Below, in pieces: positions 1 through 8,177 of a stretch of 23,879 bases of DNA (positions are counted from its first letter, which is position 1; each line of letters begins with the position of its first letter). Source of the stretch: Microcystis sp. T1-4 (GTDB lineage: Bacteria; Cyanobacteriota; Cyanobacteriia; Cyanobacteriales; Microcystaceae); contig NZ_CAIP01000425.1 of NCBI RefSeq assembly GCF_000297435.1, positions 1 through 23,879 of the forward strand, written 5' to 3'. A program made the translations under genes and the position numbers. Below the pieces are notes generated by a model. It was not told the DNA's origin. It saw only the letters and a list, made by a program, of their open reading frames with translations, and did no database searches.

Positions 1-20
1 AACTGATAACTGATAACTGA
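1..20. repeat. Heptamer microsatellite, AACTGAT type
   Basis: The window opens with the heptamer AACTGAT repeated almost three times, ending just before the carB stop codon. It is the reverse complement of the TATCAGT tandem array at 22331-22386. Short tandem heptamers of this kind are frequent between cyanobacterial genes. The array is cut by the window edge, so its full copy number is unknown. Confidence 0.7.
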
Positions 21-22
21 AA

Positions 23-3000
23 TTAGGCGAGATAATCCTGTAAAGCTTTCACCTCTAAAGGTTGGGATTGCAGGGATTTTAAGGCCGCTACCGTCGCTTT
101 TGCCCCGGCGATAGTGGTGATAATTGGTAACTTATAATCGAGGGCAGTACGGCGAATTTGTCGGCCATCGTTTTGGGATTCTTCACCACTGGGAGTATTG
201 ACAATAAACTGAATCCAGTCATTTTTGATCCAATCGATAACGTGGGGGCGGCCTTCGTGAATCTTTAGCACTAAATCGATATTTTCGCAACCGTTTTCTA
301 ACAAAACTTCACGAGTTCCCGAAGTGGCGACGACGCGAAAACCGAGGGATTGCAGATCCTTAACCACGGGAACCATGGGGGTTTTATCGCGATCGTTCAT
401 CGAGACAAAAACCGTCCCACTGGTGGCTAAAATCACGCCGGCGGCCATTTCCGCTTTAGCGAAAGCTTTGCCAAAATCGCTGTCAATCCCCATTACTTCC
501 CCTGTAGAACGCATTTCTGGCCCTAGGAGAGTATCAGCACCGGGGAACTTCTGGAAGGGTAAAACCGCTTCTTTTACGGCAATATGACGGGGAATTGCTT
601 CGCTGATGATACCCAATTCTGCTAGGGTTTTGCCCGACATGACGAGGGAGGCAACTTTTGCTAAAGGAACTCCCGTTGCTTTGGAAACGTAGGGAACAGT
701 ACGACTAGCGCGGGGATTCGCTTCTAAGATATAAACTGTCTCTCCCTGCACCGCATACTGGATATTCATCAAACCGATTACTTTTAAAGCTTTCGCTAGT
801 TCCACCGTCCATTGTCGAATTGTGGTTAAAACCGAGGCGCTCAGGGACGTATGGGGGATAGAACAGGCAGAATCGCCCGAATGTACGCCCGCTTGTTCGA
901 TATGTTCCATTAATCCCCCGATAACTACCGTTCCCGTGGCATCTGACAGGGCATCCACATCCACTTCGATGGCATTTTCGAGGAATTTATCGATTAAAAT
1001 CGGGTGATCCGGTTCTATCTGTACCGCATACTTCATATAGCGTTCCAATTCGCTATCGGAATAGACGATTTCCATTGCCCGACCGCCCAAAACGTAGGAC
1101 GGACGTACTACTACAGGATAACCGATGCGTTTAGCCACTGCTTGGGATTCTTGGAAACTGCGGGCAATACCGTTGGGGGGTTGCCGTATATCTAATTGTC
1201 GGAGGATTTTTTCAAACCGTTCCCGGTCTTCGGCAGCATCGATCGAATCCGGTGAAGTTCCCCAAATTTTGGTATTTACGGGACAATTAGGCGATTCTAA
1301 ATATTTTTGCAGGGGAACGGCCAGTTTTAAGGGAGTTTGCCCACCGAATTGAATAATTAAACCCTCTGGTTGTTCCGCTTCGATGATATTTAAGACATCT
1401 TCTTTAGTCAGGGGTTCAAAGTAAAGGCGATCGCTGGTATCGTAATCGGTGGAGACAGTTTCCGGATTAGAGTTAACCATAATCGTCTCAAAACCAGCTT
1501 GACTGAGGGAAAAAGCGGCATGACAACAACAGTAGTCAAATTCTATCCCCTGACCGATGCGATTGGGACCACCACCAAGGATCATCACTTTGCGTTTATC
1601 GGAGGGTAAAACTTCCGATTCCACCTGTTCGTAGGTGGAATAATAGTAGGGTGTTAGGGCTTCAAATTCCGCCGCGCAGGTGTCCACCATTTTATAAACG
1701 GGAACAATACCTAAACCCTTGCGATAACTTCTCACTTCGTCCTCGCTGCTGTTGGTGGCGAAGGCGATTTGGCGATCGCTAAAACCCTGTTGTTTAATGA
1801 CGAATAGGTCCTCTTGGCGGAGACTTTTCAGGGGAGTTCGTTTGAGAAACTTCTCAGTTTCCATCAAATCGGCCAATTTATCGAGGAACCAGGGATCGAT
1901 CCCGGTTAGTTCGTGGATTTCCTCCCCATTCATGCCCAATTTAAAAGCATGATAGATACTATAAACTCGTTCGGGGTTAGGTGTCCGCAAACTAGCCCGG
2001 ACTTCCGAGAGGGGGGGGAGAGTTTCGACTTTATCGCAACCAAAGCCAAAACGGCCTGTTTCTAGGGAACGCAGGGCTTTTTGAAAGGATTCTTGGAAAG
2101 TTCGACCGATAGCCATGGCTTCCCCGACGGATTTCATCTGGGTAGTTAGAATCGGTTGGGAGCCGGGGAATTTCTCGAAGGCAAAGCGAGGAATTTTGGT
2201 GACGACGTAATCGATAGTCGGTTCAAAGGAAGCTGGGGTTTTTTTGGTGATATCGTTGGGAATTTCGTCTAAAGTGTAGCCTACGGCTAGTTTAGCGGCA
2301 AATTTAGCGATCGGGAATCCCGTGGCTTTCGATGCCAGGGCCGAAGAACGGGATACCCGGGGATTCATCTCGATCACGATTACGTCGCCGTTAGTGGGAT
2401 TAACGGAGAATTGGATGTTCGATCCGCCGGTTTCTACGCCAATTTCCCGAATAATTGCCTTAGAATAGTCCCGGAGGCGTTGGTATTCTTTATCGGTTAG
2501 GGTTTGGGCGGGCGCAACCGTAATCGAGTCGCCGGTATGGACCCCCATGGGGTCAAAGTTTTCGATCGAACAGATGATCACCACGTTATCGGCTAGATCG
2601 CGCATTACCTCTAATTCGTATTCTTTCCAGCCAATTAGAGATTTTTCGACGAGAATTTGCGATGTGGGCGAACAATCTAGACCATACTGGGCCATCGGTT
2701 CAAATTCTTCTTGGTTATAGGCAATACCGCCCCCCGTTCCCCCCAAAGTGAAGGCCGGCCGGATAATGAGGGGATAGGAACCGATCTGATGGGCGATAGC
2801 TTTTGCCTCTTCTAAATTGTTGGCAATCCCCGAAGGACAGACGGGAACACCGATTTTTTCCATTGCTTTTTTGAATAGTTCCCTATCTTCGGCTTTTTCA
2901 ATAGCGGGAAGTTTTGCCCCGATCAATTCGACGTTATATTTTTCTAAAACGCCGCTTTTGGCCAAAGCGACGGCGGTATTTAGGGCCGTTTGACCCCCCA

Positions 3001-3268
3001 TAGTCGGTAGAATCGCATCAGGACGTTCTTTGGCGATAATTTTTTCGACAATTTCCGGCAGAATTGGTTCAATGTAGGTGCGATCGGCCATTTCTGGGTC
3101 GGTCATGATCGAGGCGGGGTTAGAATTGACTAAAATTACCTCATAACCTTCTTCTCGTAGGGCTTTACAGGCTTGAGTTCCGGAATAGTCGAATTCACAG
3201 GCTTGTCCGATGACAATCGGGCCAGCACCCAAGATTAGGATTTTCTGTAAGTCATCACGGCGTGGCAT
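23..3268 (-). CDS. carB: Carbamoyl-phosphate synthase, large subunit
   Basis: CarB uses ammonia (delivered from glutamine by CarA), bicarbonate and two ATP to make carbamoyl phosphate for pyrimidines and arginine; it is cytosolic. The 1081-residue product has the family's usual length and internal duplication. The first ATP-grasp half opens with the glycine-rich segment ILGAGPIVIGQACEFDYSG and the second half repeats it as ILGGGPNRIGQGIEFDY near residue 570. Both halves carry a VIRP/VVRP-type ATP-grasp strand followed by LGG (RPAFTLGGTGGG, RPSYVLGGRAM) and NPR motifs near their ends. The last ~140 residues form the MGS-like allosteric domain (VATSGTREVL). The ATG at 3266-3268 fits the conserved N-terminus MPRRDDL. 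No strong Shine-Dalgarno site precedes it, and carA is not adjacent, which is common in cyanobacteria. Confidence 0.97.
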   Translation of the reverse strand: MPRRDDLQKILILGAGPIVIGQACEFDYSGTQACKALREEGYEVILVNSNPASIMTDPEMADRTYIEPILPEIVEKIIAKERPDAILPTMGGQTALNTAVALAKSGVLEKYNVELIGAKLPAIEKAEDRELFKKAMEKIGVPVCPSGIANNLEEAKAIAHQIGSYPLIIRPAFTLGGTGGGIAYNQEEFEPMAQYGLDCSPTSQILVEKSLIGWKEYELEVMRDLADNVVIICSIENFDPMGVHTGDSITVAPAQTLTDKEYQRLRDYSKAIIREIGVETGGSNIQFSVNPTNGDVIVIEMNPRVSRSSALASKATGFPIAKFAAKLAVGYTLDEIPNDITKKTPASFEPTIDYVVTKIPRFAFEKFPGSQPILTTQMKSVGEAMAIGRTFQESFQKALRSLETGRFGFGCDKVETLPPLSEVRASLRTPNPERVYSIYHAFKLGMNGEEIHELTGIDPWFLDKLADLMETEKFLKRTPLKSLRQEDLFVIKQQGFSDRQIAFATNSSEDEVRSYRKGLGIVPVYKMVDTCAAEFEALTPYYYSTYEQVESEVLPSDKRKVMILGGGPNRIGQGIEFDYCCCHAAFSLSQAGFETIMVNSNPETVSTDYDTSDRLYFEPLTKEDVLNIIEAEQPEGLIIQFGGQTPLKLAVPLQKYLESPNCPVNTKIWGTSPDSIDAAEDRERFEKILRQLDIRQPPNGIARSFQESQAVAKRIGYPVVVRPSYVLGGRAMEIVYSDSELERYMKYAVQIEPDHPILIDKFLENAIEVDVDALSDATGTVVIGGLMEHIEQAGVHSGDSACSIPHTSLSASVLTTIRQWTVELAKALKVIGLMNIQYAVQGETVYILEANPRASRTVPYVSKATGVPLAKVASLVMSGKTLAELGIISEAIPRHIAVKEAVLPFQKFPGADTLLGPEMRSTGEVMGIDSDFGKAFAKAEMAAGVILATSGTVFVSMNDRDKTPMVPVVKDLQSLGFRVVATSGTREVLLENGCENIDLVLKIHEGRPHVIDWIKNDWIQFIVNTPSGEESQNDGRQIRRTALDYKLPIITTIAGAKATVAALKSLQSQPLEVKALQDYLA

Positions 3269-3379
3269 AGGCTTAGGTTTGCTTGAGGATAAACCCCAAT
3301 CATTGTATATGTTGTCACTCTCTATTCCCTAAAGCTTTATTTAGGTTTAATGACCTTATTCTAGCCTTCAGCCTTGAAT

Positions 3380-3460
3380 CAGTGATCGGTGATCAGATCT
3401 GAGCCTTGCACTAGCGACTGTTCACTATCTCCCCGCTCCCCAACACCCAACCGATCACTG
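3380..3460. repeat. Inverted repeat and degenerate repeat tract in the carB-adenosine deaminase spacer
   Basis: CAGTGATCGGT (3380-3390) is perfectly complementary to ACCGATCACTG (3450-3460), an 11-base arm with a 59-base interior. The interior holds a pyrimidine-rich stretch (CCCCGCTCCCCAACACCCAACC) resembling the one at 22489-22513 behind ahcY. It looks like decayed intergenic repeat material rather than a gene. The spacer 3269-3555 between the divergent genes is otherwise empty of plausible coding sequence. Confidence 0.5.
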
Positions 3461-3488
3461 GATAGGTACTAATAATATTTGGCAACAA

Positions 3489-3519
3489 TTGTCAAACAAT
3501 TGTAAAACTTCGTTATATT
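3489..3519 (+). promoter_or_regulatory. Possible promoter of the adenosine-deaminase-like gene
   Basis: TTGTCA (3489-3494) and TATATT (3514-3519) resemble -35 and -10 boxes, but the 19-base spacing is longer than ideal. They lie about 37 bases before the GTG start. The region also contains two copies of CAATTGT. A good ribosome-binding site, AAGGAG, follows at 3540-3545. Confidence 0.35.
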
Positions 3520-3555
3520 TAAGGAACATTTGAGAGACTAAGGAGCAGCGGAGTT

Positions 3556-4596
3556 GTGGCTTTATACGCAGATTTGCATCGGCATTTAGGGGGATCGGTA
3601 GTACCGAGAATTCTCTGGCGCTACTTTCACAGACATGAGCGGGATTTAGCGGCTAAATTCCCGGAATACCCCGCTTTTGAGGAATTTTACACCCGCGAAC
3701 GCAATAGTTTAGATGAGTATTTAGAATTACATACCCTAGTCGAAAGTGTTCAAACCGCCCAAACTTTGCCCTATTTTATCTATCGTCTGATTCGCGGTGC
3801 TTACATCTTCGAGAATCTTGCCTATTTAGAATTGCGCTATACTCCCTACTATCGCACCGACGAACATTTGAACCAAACAGAGCGAATCGATCAAATGCGA
3901 TCGATTGTCGATATCGTCGGTCAAGCCTCGAAAATGAGCGAATATCCGATTATTACCAGTCAAATTCTCTGTATGCACTCGCGACTTCCCTACGAAGTCA
4001 ACAAAGCGATCGTTGATCTGGCCCTAGGGATGAGAGAATACGTCTGTGCGATCGATATTGCTGGGGGTGATTCCCACTACCAAACTCGACTAGAGGAATT
4101 TGCCGGTTTATACAGTTATGCCAGGGAAGAGGGTTTAAATACCACCGGCCATCTTTACGAAACAAAGGACGGTTGTTATCCCCAATTACTGCCCTATCTG
4201 CAAAGAATTGGTCACGGTATTCAAATTCCCCTACAATATCCGGAATTGCTGCCGGAAGTTGCCCGTCGTCATCAATGTTTAGAAGTCTGTCCCACCACCT
4301 ATTTAAAAACTGGCACCCTTGAGAGTTTATCGCAATTAAAGATAGTCTTCGATCGCTGTTTTGAAGCGGGGGTTGATATTGCTATCTGTACCGATAATGC
4401 TGGTTTACACAATGTCCGGCTGCCCTTCGAGTACGAGAATTTACTCACCCTGGACGTGATCGATTTTCGACAATTACAAGCTTGTCAAGATGCGGCTTTT
4501 CGTCATGCTTTTGCCTGGCCCTATAGTCAAAAACCCGCCTCACTTTTAACTGGTTTGTTATCAGTAGATAATCCCAAATTACCGGTTTATCACTGA
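3556..4596 (+). CDS. Adenosine deaminase-like metal-dependent hydrolase
   Basis: This 346-residue protein belongs to the adenosine/AMP deaminase branch of the amidohydrolase superfamily, which removes the 6-amino group of adenine nucleosides or derivatives in the cytosol. Visible motifs are the N-terminal metal-binding HxH in DLHRHLGGS (H8, H10), the third metal ligand plus proton-donor glutamate in GHLYE (H199, E202), the catalytic His in RIGHG (H220), and the metal-binding Asp in CTDNAG (D280). Two motifs differ from the classical forms: HLYE for HAGE and TDN for TDD (N281). The length matches bacterial Add (about 330-340). GTG at 3556 is chosen because AAGGAG lies 10 bases upstream and the HxH motif follows at once. 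The exact substrate (adenosine, an N6-modified adenine or another aminopurine) cannot be read from the sequence. The gene stands alone and ends at a nested terminator. Confidence 0.85.
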   Translation: MALYADLHRHLGGSVVPRILWRYFHRHERDLAAKFPEYPAFEEFYTRERNSLDEYLELHTLVESVQTAQTLPYFIYRLIRGAYIFENLAYLELRYTPYYRTDEHLNQTERIDQMRSIVDIVGQASKMSEYPIITSQILCMHSRLPYEVNKAIVDLALGMREYVCAIDIAGGDSHYQTRLEEFAGLYSYAREEGLNTTGHLYETKDGCYPQLLPYLQRIGHGIQIPLQYPELLPEVARRHQCLEVCPTTYLKTGTLESLSQLKIVFDRCFEAGVDIAICTDNAGLHNVRLPFEYENLLTLDVIDFRQLQACQDAAFRHAFAWPYSQKPASLLTGLLSVDNPKLPVYH

Positions 4597-4609
4597 CAAA
4601 ATTAACCTT

Positions 4610-4669
4610 AGTTCGGGTTAGGCAACTTTTAACCCGATTTCCTATCGGGGTTTTTGCCCCTCCCGAACT
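4610..4669. terminator. Nested bidirectional terminator
   Basis: An inner hairpin CCCGAT (4633-4638) / ATCGGG (4644-4649) with a 5-base loop is followed by GTTTTT, an intrinsic terminator for the plus-strand deaminase-like gene. An outer perfect inverted repeat AGTTCGGG (4610-4617) / CCCGAACT (4662-4669) encloses it and overlaps the stop of the convergent MAPEG gene. The position between two converging genes suits termination from both sides. Confidence 0.8.
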
Positions 4670-5075
4670 ACTGAATCTTGATTAAACTCAACCCAAAGAG
4701 AGTATAGGTACACAGAGAACCAAGACCGAACATCAGGGAACGAGCGATCGGGACATTAGTGATATAAAAAAGGGAAAATAAAAGCCGGAGGATCACGAAA
4801 GCGATCGCACAGGTAGCGGCCAGGGATGAGGAGACTCCTGTAACGTAGGCCATGAGAGCGGCGGCACTATAGATCATAAAGGTTTCAAAACCATTTTGAT
4901 GGGACCAAGTTGCTCGTTTAGCGTAGTCTGGGAGTTGGTCGAACATGGCCCGGGGGGCGGAGGTATCGTAACCCACCTTAGCCCTAGCGTAAGCGACCAG
5001 CAGAAAAGGTAGATAGACAGAGATAGCGGCAGCCACTATCGAATAGAGAAGAATGGCACTGACGGAGAGATTCAT
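4668..5075 (-). CDS. MAPEG-family membrane protein
   Basis: This 135-residue integral membrane protein shows about four hydrophobic helices (residues ~7-28, ~65-82, ~84-105, ~112-132). Family features are the cytoplasmic loop after helix 1 containing AR.. and the segment ATWSHQNGFETFMIYSAA, which corresponds to the conserved R/N-H-x-N-x-x-E-x-F motif. A later segment, RLLFSLFYITNVPIARS, is also typical. MAPEG proteins are small trimeric enzymes related to glutathione S-transferase/peroxidase and leukotriene synthases; the bacterial versions are mostly uncharacterised, so no reaction is assigned. The ATG at 5073-5075 lies 8 bases after the stop of the SLOG-domain gene upstream, so the two are probably cotranscribed. 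Confidence 0.8.
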   Translation of the reverse strand: MNLSVSAILLYSIVAAAISVYLPFLLVAYARAKVGYDTSAPRAMFDQLPDYAKRATWSHQNGFETFMIYSAAALMAYVTGVSSSLAATCAIAFVILRLLFSLFYITNVPIARSLMFGLGSLCTYTLFGLSLIKIQ

Positions 5076-5083
5076 CGCTGAAT

Positions 5084-5590
5084 TTAGTCAAAATAAAATA
5101 GGGTAACTAGCTTGCGTTGATCTTCCGCTTCCGCGCAGGTTTGCAAAAGGGTTTGACTGTCGTGGAAAGCAAAACAGATTAACTGTTGACAACGATTAAT
5201 AATCTCCCGATTACAGAGGCTGCTGGCTTCCCCTAGGGATAGATGGTCATTTTCGGGACATTCCACCAGATGGATAACCTGCTGGAGTTGTTCTTGGGAT
5301 TCCAGGGGCTGGCGATCGAGACTTTGGGGTAAGATCACGGTTAACAGATTAGGATCTGCCCGCATTGCCCCCTTAATGACGGCGGAATTGGTTCCCGTCG
5401 CCCCGGAGGTCATAATCCGATTGCCCGCCAGCACGAGGGCATAGGCCATCATTTCGATCAATTGTTGGTGTGTGATGGGAACGTGACGGGAACCCAATAA
5501 AGCGACGCGCTTAGAACCGGTCTGCTGAATGGCGGCTAGTTCTTGAGCTAGAGTGTCTAGGGTGTTAGTGGTATCTACAGATTGACTCAA
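5084..5590 (-). CDS. SLOG/DprA-like Rossmann-fold protein
   Basis: This 168-residue protein has a DprA/LOG-like nucleotide-binding fold. VALLGSR (residues 29-35) matches the first strand and glycine turn, and TSGATGTNSAVIKGA (61-75) matches the second glycine-rich phosphate-binding region. Related short proteins in cyanobacteria are often labelled DNA recombination-mediator protein A. It is much shorter than true DprA (about 290-380 residues) and lacks its SAM and winged-helix parts. The SLOG superfamily includes nucleotide-ligand sensors and phosphoribohydrolases, so a nucleotide or nucleotide-derivative ligand is likely, with unknown role. The start is TTG at 5588-5590: an in-frame TAA lies three codons upstream and no ATG occurs before residue 47, which would remove the first glycine motif. 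It leads a two-gene unit with the MAPEG gene. Confidence 0.7.
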   Translation of the reverse strand: MSQSVDTTNTLDTLAQELAAIQQTGSKRVALLGSRHVPITHQQLIEMMAYALVLAGNRIMTSGATGTNSAVIKGAMRADPNLLTVILPQSLDRQPLESQEQLQQVIHLVECPENDHLSLGEASSLCNREIINRCQQLICFAFHDSQTLLQTCAEAEDQRKLVTLFYFD

Positions 5591-5642
5591 AGACTTTTAC
5601 TGCAAATTCGGACTGATTAACCGTCCGTTATTGTAGCATCGA

Positions 5643-5774
5643 ATGGTCATGATCGGAAATTTGGCCCAAAAAACCCCAGCTACCGATCGAGGTGTTCTTT
5701 CTGTGGTGGTCCCCTATGATCCCTCAGAAATTGTTATTGGTGGGGAAGTGCCTCTAGATTCTACGGTAAGATAG
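5643..5774 (+). CDS. Possible small protein, 43 aa
   Basis: An open frame begins at ATG 5643 (a second in-frame ATG is at 5649) and ends at TAG 5772-5774, 28 bases before the GNAT gene. The predicted peptide is polar with a valine-rich centre (GVLSVVVPYDPSEIVIGG) and no membrane segment. Third-codon-position bases resemble those of neighbouring genes, and the frame fills most of an otherwise unexplained spacer. No Shine-Dalgarno site is obvious and I recognise no family. It could be a small protein, a leader peptide for the next gene, or chance. Confidence 0.3.
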   Translation: MVMIGNLAQKTPATDRGVLSVVVPYDPSEIVIGGEVPLDSTVR

Positions 5775-5802
5775 GTGCATAGACAATACTTACCCCAGAG
5801 CC

Positions 5803-7044
5803 ATGAACACTTCTCCTGTTCCCCAAGGGGACGATTTCAGCGATCGCCCAATCCGTCCCGTACAATATCGGGATTTGGAAGACATTGAAGCTTTAACCCT
5901 AGATGACTTCGATGAGGAGATCGATCGTCGCGCCCAAAATTTCCGCACGCGGGTGCAACAGGTGCGGCCTTGGTTTGGGTTGTTTAAAATTCTCAGTCTT
6001 TTTCCTAATCCTCTCCAACACCGTTTTCATGTCTATGTGGCTGAGTCCATCGCCAATCGGGGAGAAGAGGGGAAAATTCGCGGGGCCATCCAAGTCACCC
6101 CTTTTAATAGTAGTCGCAGCACTTGGCGGGTGGAACAGGTGCGGGTGCATCCGGCGGAGTCTTTAAGCGAACCCAAGGGCATCGGGGCGCAATTACTGCG
6201 TTATTGTCTAGAAACGGTTTGGGAAGCGCGCACCTGGGTGTTAGAGGTTAATATCAATCAAAAGGACAGTTTGGCGCTTTTCCGGCAACACGGTTTTCAG
6301 CCTTTGGCGGAATTAACCTATTGGTCTTTGCCGCCGCAATTATTACAGGAATTGAGCAAACAAGAGGCAGATTTACCGAATTTACTGCCGGTGAGCAATG
6401 CTGACGCTCAATTGCTCTATCAGTTAGATTGTGTGTCTATGCCGCCCCTACTGCGTCAGGTATTTGATCGCCATATCCAGGATTTTAAAATCAGTTTAGT
6501 TGATAGTTTGTTCGGTCGCTGTCAAAGTTGGTGCGGCGGTCCACAAATTAGTCGCGGTTACGTTTTTGAACCGCAACGAAAAGCGGCGATCGGTTATTTT
6601 GAATTAATCCTATCTAATCAGGATGAGCGACCCCATCAAGCGAAATTAATTGTCCATCCTGCCTACACTTGGCTCTATCCTAAGTTATTAATCCAGATGG
6701 CCCAGCTCGCTCGCAAGTATCCCCCTCGATCGCTAGAGTTGATATCTGCCGATTATCAGCACGAAAGACGGGAATATCTGGAACAATTGGGAGCGATCCG
6801 CAGTTCCCACACCCTGATGATGTCGCGCTCGGTATGGCACAAAATCCGCGAAACTAAGCCAGAAAATTCCGCCCTCGCAGAAATGCTGCAGGGTTTACAA
6901 TCGGTGCCGCGAACTCCTATCCCTAGTCGGATGTCTTGGTTAAAATGGCCTAATAATCCCCCCCTGGACCCCCTCGACAGTCCGGGGGAACTTCCCCCAG
7001 TTAAACCGCCCTCGGAACCCCCCGATCAGGGGCATCCAGTGTAA
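5803..7044 (+). CDS. GNAT-family N-acetyltransferase
   Basis: This 413-residue protein has an N-terminal GNAT acyltransferase domain. IRPVQYRDLEDIEAL (residues ~17-31) is the typical first strand and helix. VEQVRVHP followed by EPKGIGAQLLRYCL (about 111-138) is strand 4 and the acetyl-CoA pyrophosphate-binding motif A. VLEVNINQKDSLALFRQHGF is motif B. The C-terminal half (about 190-360) may be a second, degenerate acyltransferase-like domain. The last ~45 residues form a proline-rich tail. The acetylated substrate is unknown. The stop codon overlaps the ruvX start by one base, indicating translational coupling; the pairing with a Holliday-junction resolvase is probably genomic economy rather than shared function. 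Confidence 0.8.
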   Translation: MNTSPVPQGDDFSDRPIRPVQYRDLEDIEALTLDDFDEEIDRRAQNFRTRVQQVRPWFGLFKILSLFPNPLQHRFHVYVAESIANRGEEGKIRGAIQVTPFNSSRSTWRVEQVRVHPAESLSEPKGIGAQLLRYCLETVWEARTWVLEVNINQKDSLALFRQHGFQPLAELTYWSLPPQLLQELSKQEADLPNLLPVSNADAQLLYQLDCVSMPPLLRQVFDRHIQDFKISLVDSLFGRCQSWCGGPQISRGYVFEPQRKAAIGYFELILSNQDERPHQAKLIVHPAYTWLYPKLLIQMAQLARKYPPRSLELISADYQHERREYLEQLGAIRSSHTLMMSRSVWHKIRETKPENSALAEMLQGLQSVPRTPIPSRMSWLKWPNNPPLDPLDSPGELPPVKPPSEPPDQGHPV

Positions 7045-7481
7045 TGGAAAGGGTCGCCGCCTTGGGCTTGGATATCGGCAAAAAACGGGTAGGAGTGGCA
7101 GGATGTGACGGCACCGGTTTAATCGCCACCGGTTTAACCACGATTATCCGTTCTTCCTTTGTTGCCGACATAGCACAGTTTGAGGCAATTGTCAAGGAAA
7201 GAAATATTAAGATTTTGGTAGCGGGACTGCCCTATACCATGGCCGGGGAGTTAGGATTTCAGGCCCAACAGGTGCAAAAATACGCCCAGAAACTAGCGAT
7301 CGCCTTAGATTTGCCCCTAGAATACATTGATGAGCGTTGCACGTCCCTAGAGGCGGAAGAATTCTTAAAAGCCAAAAAACAGTTTTCCTCTTGGGATAAG
7401 GGAGCGATTGATCGGCAAGCGGCGGCGATTATTTTACAACAATGGCTCGATCGCCGACGGCGAGTTAATACTGTTGTTTGA
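7044..7481 (+). CDS. ruvX: Putative pre-16S rRNA nuclease / Holliday junction resolvase RuvX (YqgF)
   Basis: This 145-residue RNase H-fold protein has the usual YqgF length. The first catalytic Asp lies in ALGLDIGKKRVGVA (D10), the second acidic site in YIDERCTSLEAE, and the third in GAIDRQAAAIILQQWL. YqgF proteins are essential in many bacteria, trimming the 5' end of pre-16S rRNA and possibly resolving branched DNA. The ATG at 7044 shares its A with the TAA of the upstream gene (TAATG). An IS607-type element begins within about 60-90 bases downstream. Confidence 0.93.
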   Translation: MERVAALGLDIGKKRVGVAGCDGTGLIATGLTTIIRSSFVADIAQFEAIVKERNIKILVAGLPYTMAGELGFQAQQVQKYAQKLAIALDLPLEYIDERCTSLEAEEFLKAKKQFSSWDKGAIDRQAAAIILQQWLDRRRRVNTVV

Positions 7482-7539
7482 GGAGATAACGGCAAGGGTT
7501 AATCACAGAAACCAAAAACCTAACTAATACTATCCAAAA

Positions 7540-7576
7540 TTACTCATGACTTATGCTATAATAGCTTTATGAGTAA
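7540..7576. promoter_or_regulatory. tnpA promoter/operator region with nested palindromes
   Basis: TTACTCAT (7540-7547) is inverted as ATGAGTAA (7569-7576), the second arm containing the tnpA start codon. Between them lies the palindrome GCTATAATAGC (7555-7565), which contains a perfect -10 box TATAAT (7557-7562). Its 3' end is six bases from the ATG, so a transcript starting at the normal distance would be nearly leaderless. TnpA has a MerR-like HTH, so these arms are plausible end-binding or autorepression sites (inference). Confidence 0.5.
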
Positions 7577-8177
7577 GTTGACCAGATCAGAAGCTGCTAA
7601 ATTAAAAGGTGCAAGCGTATCGACATTAAGGCGTTGGGAGTCTGAAGGTAAACTAATTCCAGAACGGACTGCTAATGGGCATCGTCGTTATACAGTCTCT
7701 CAGTTGCTTGGAGTAAAAGAGAATCTTTCCTATACTGTTGGCTATTGTTGTGTTTCTAGTCATGATCAAAAGAAAGATTTAGAACGTCAAAAAGAAGTTG
7801 TCGAATTGTTTTGCGCTTAAAACGGTTGGCAAGTTGAAATTATAGACGACTTAGGTTCAGGACTTAACTACAACAAAAAAGGATTAAAGCGATTAATTTG
7901 ATTGATTGTTGATAGTAAAGTAGAGAGATTGGTCTTAACTCATAAGGATAGATTACTTAGATTTGGTAGTGAACTAATCTTTAGTCTGTGTGAGCAATTC
8001 GGAACTGAAGTTGTCATTATCAATCGAACTGAAGACAGTACATTTGAGGAGGATTTAGCGCCAGATGTCTTAGAAATCATTACGGTATTTTCCGCTAGAT
8101 TGTATGGCTCTAGAAGCCATAAAAATAGAAAAATCGTAGAGGAGTTAAGAGACGTTGCTACTAGGATTCAAGACTGA
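7569..8177 (+). pseudogene. tnpA: IS607-family serine recombinase TnpA, inactivated
   Basis: Read through, the frame gives about 202 codons, the normal size. Residues 1-42 form the MerR-like HTH (STLRRWESEGKLIP, NGHRRY) and the rest the serine-recombinase domain (VSSHDQKKDLERQ, LTHKDRLLRFG). It is interrupted by TAA at 7818-7820 (codon 84, where AAA would read NGW-flanked KNGW) and TGA at 7899-7901 (codon 111, one transition from CGA). Sequence on both sides stays in the same frame and remains family-like, so these are point nonsense mutations. In addition the active-site segment reads GYCCVSS where the family has an arginine before VS; TGT is one transition from CGT. The piece from 7902 has only a TTG start and no ribosome-binding site. 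The protein is almost certainly inactive, though a short HTH fragment could still be made. Confidence 0.85.

Noticed and set aside
324..1952. Several plus-strand ORFs opposite carB
   Set aside because: All are shadows of the carB coding frame with no recognisable domains.
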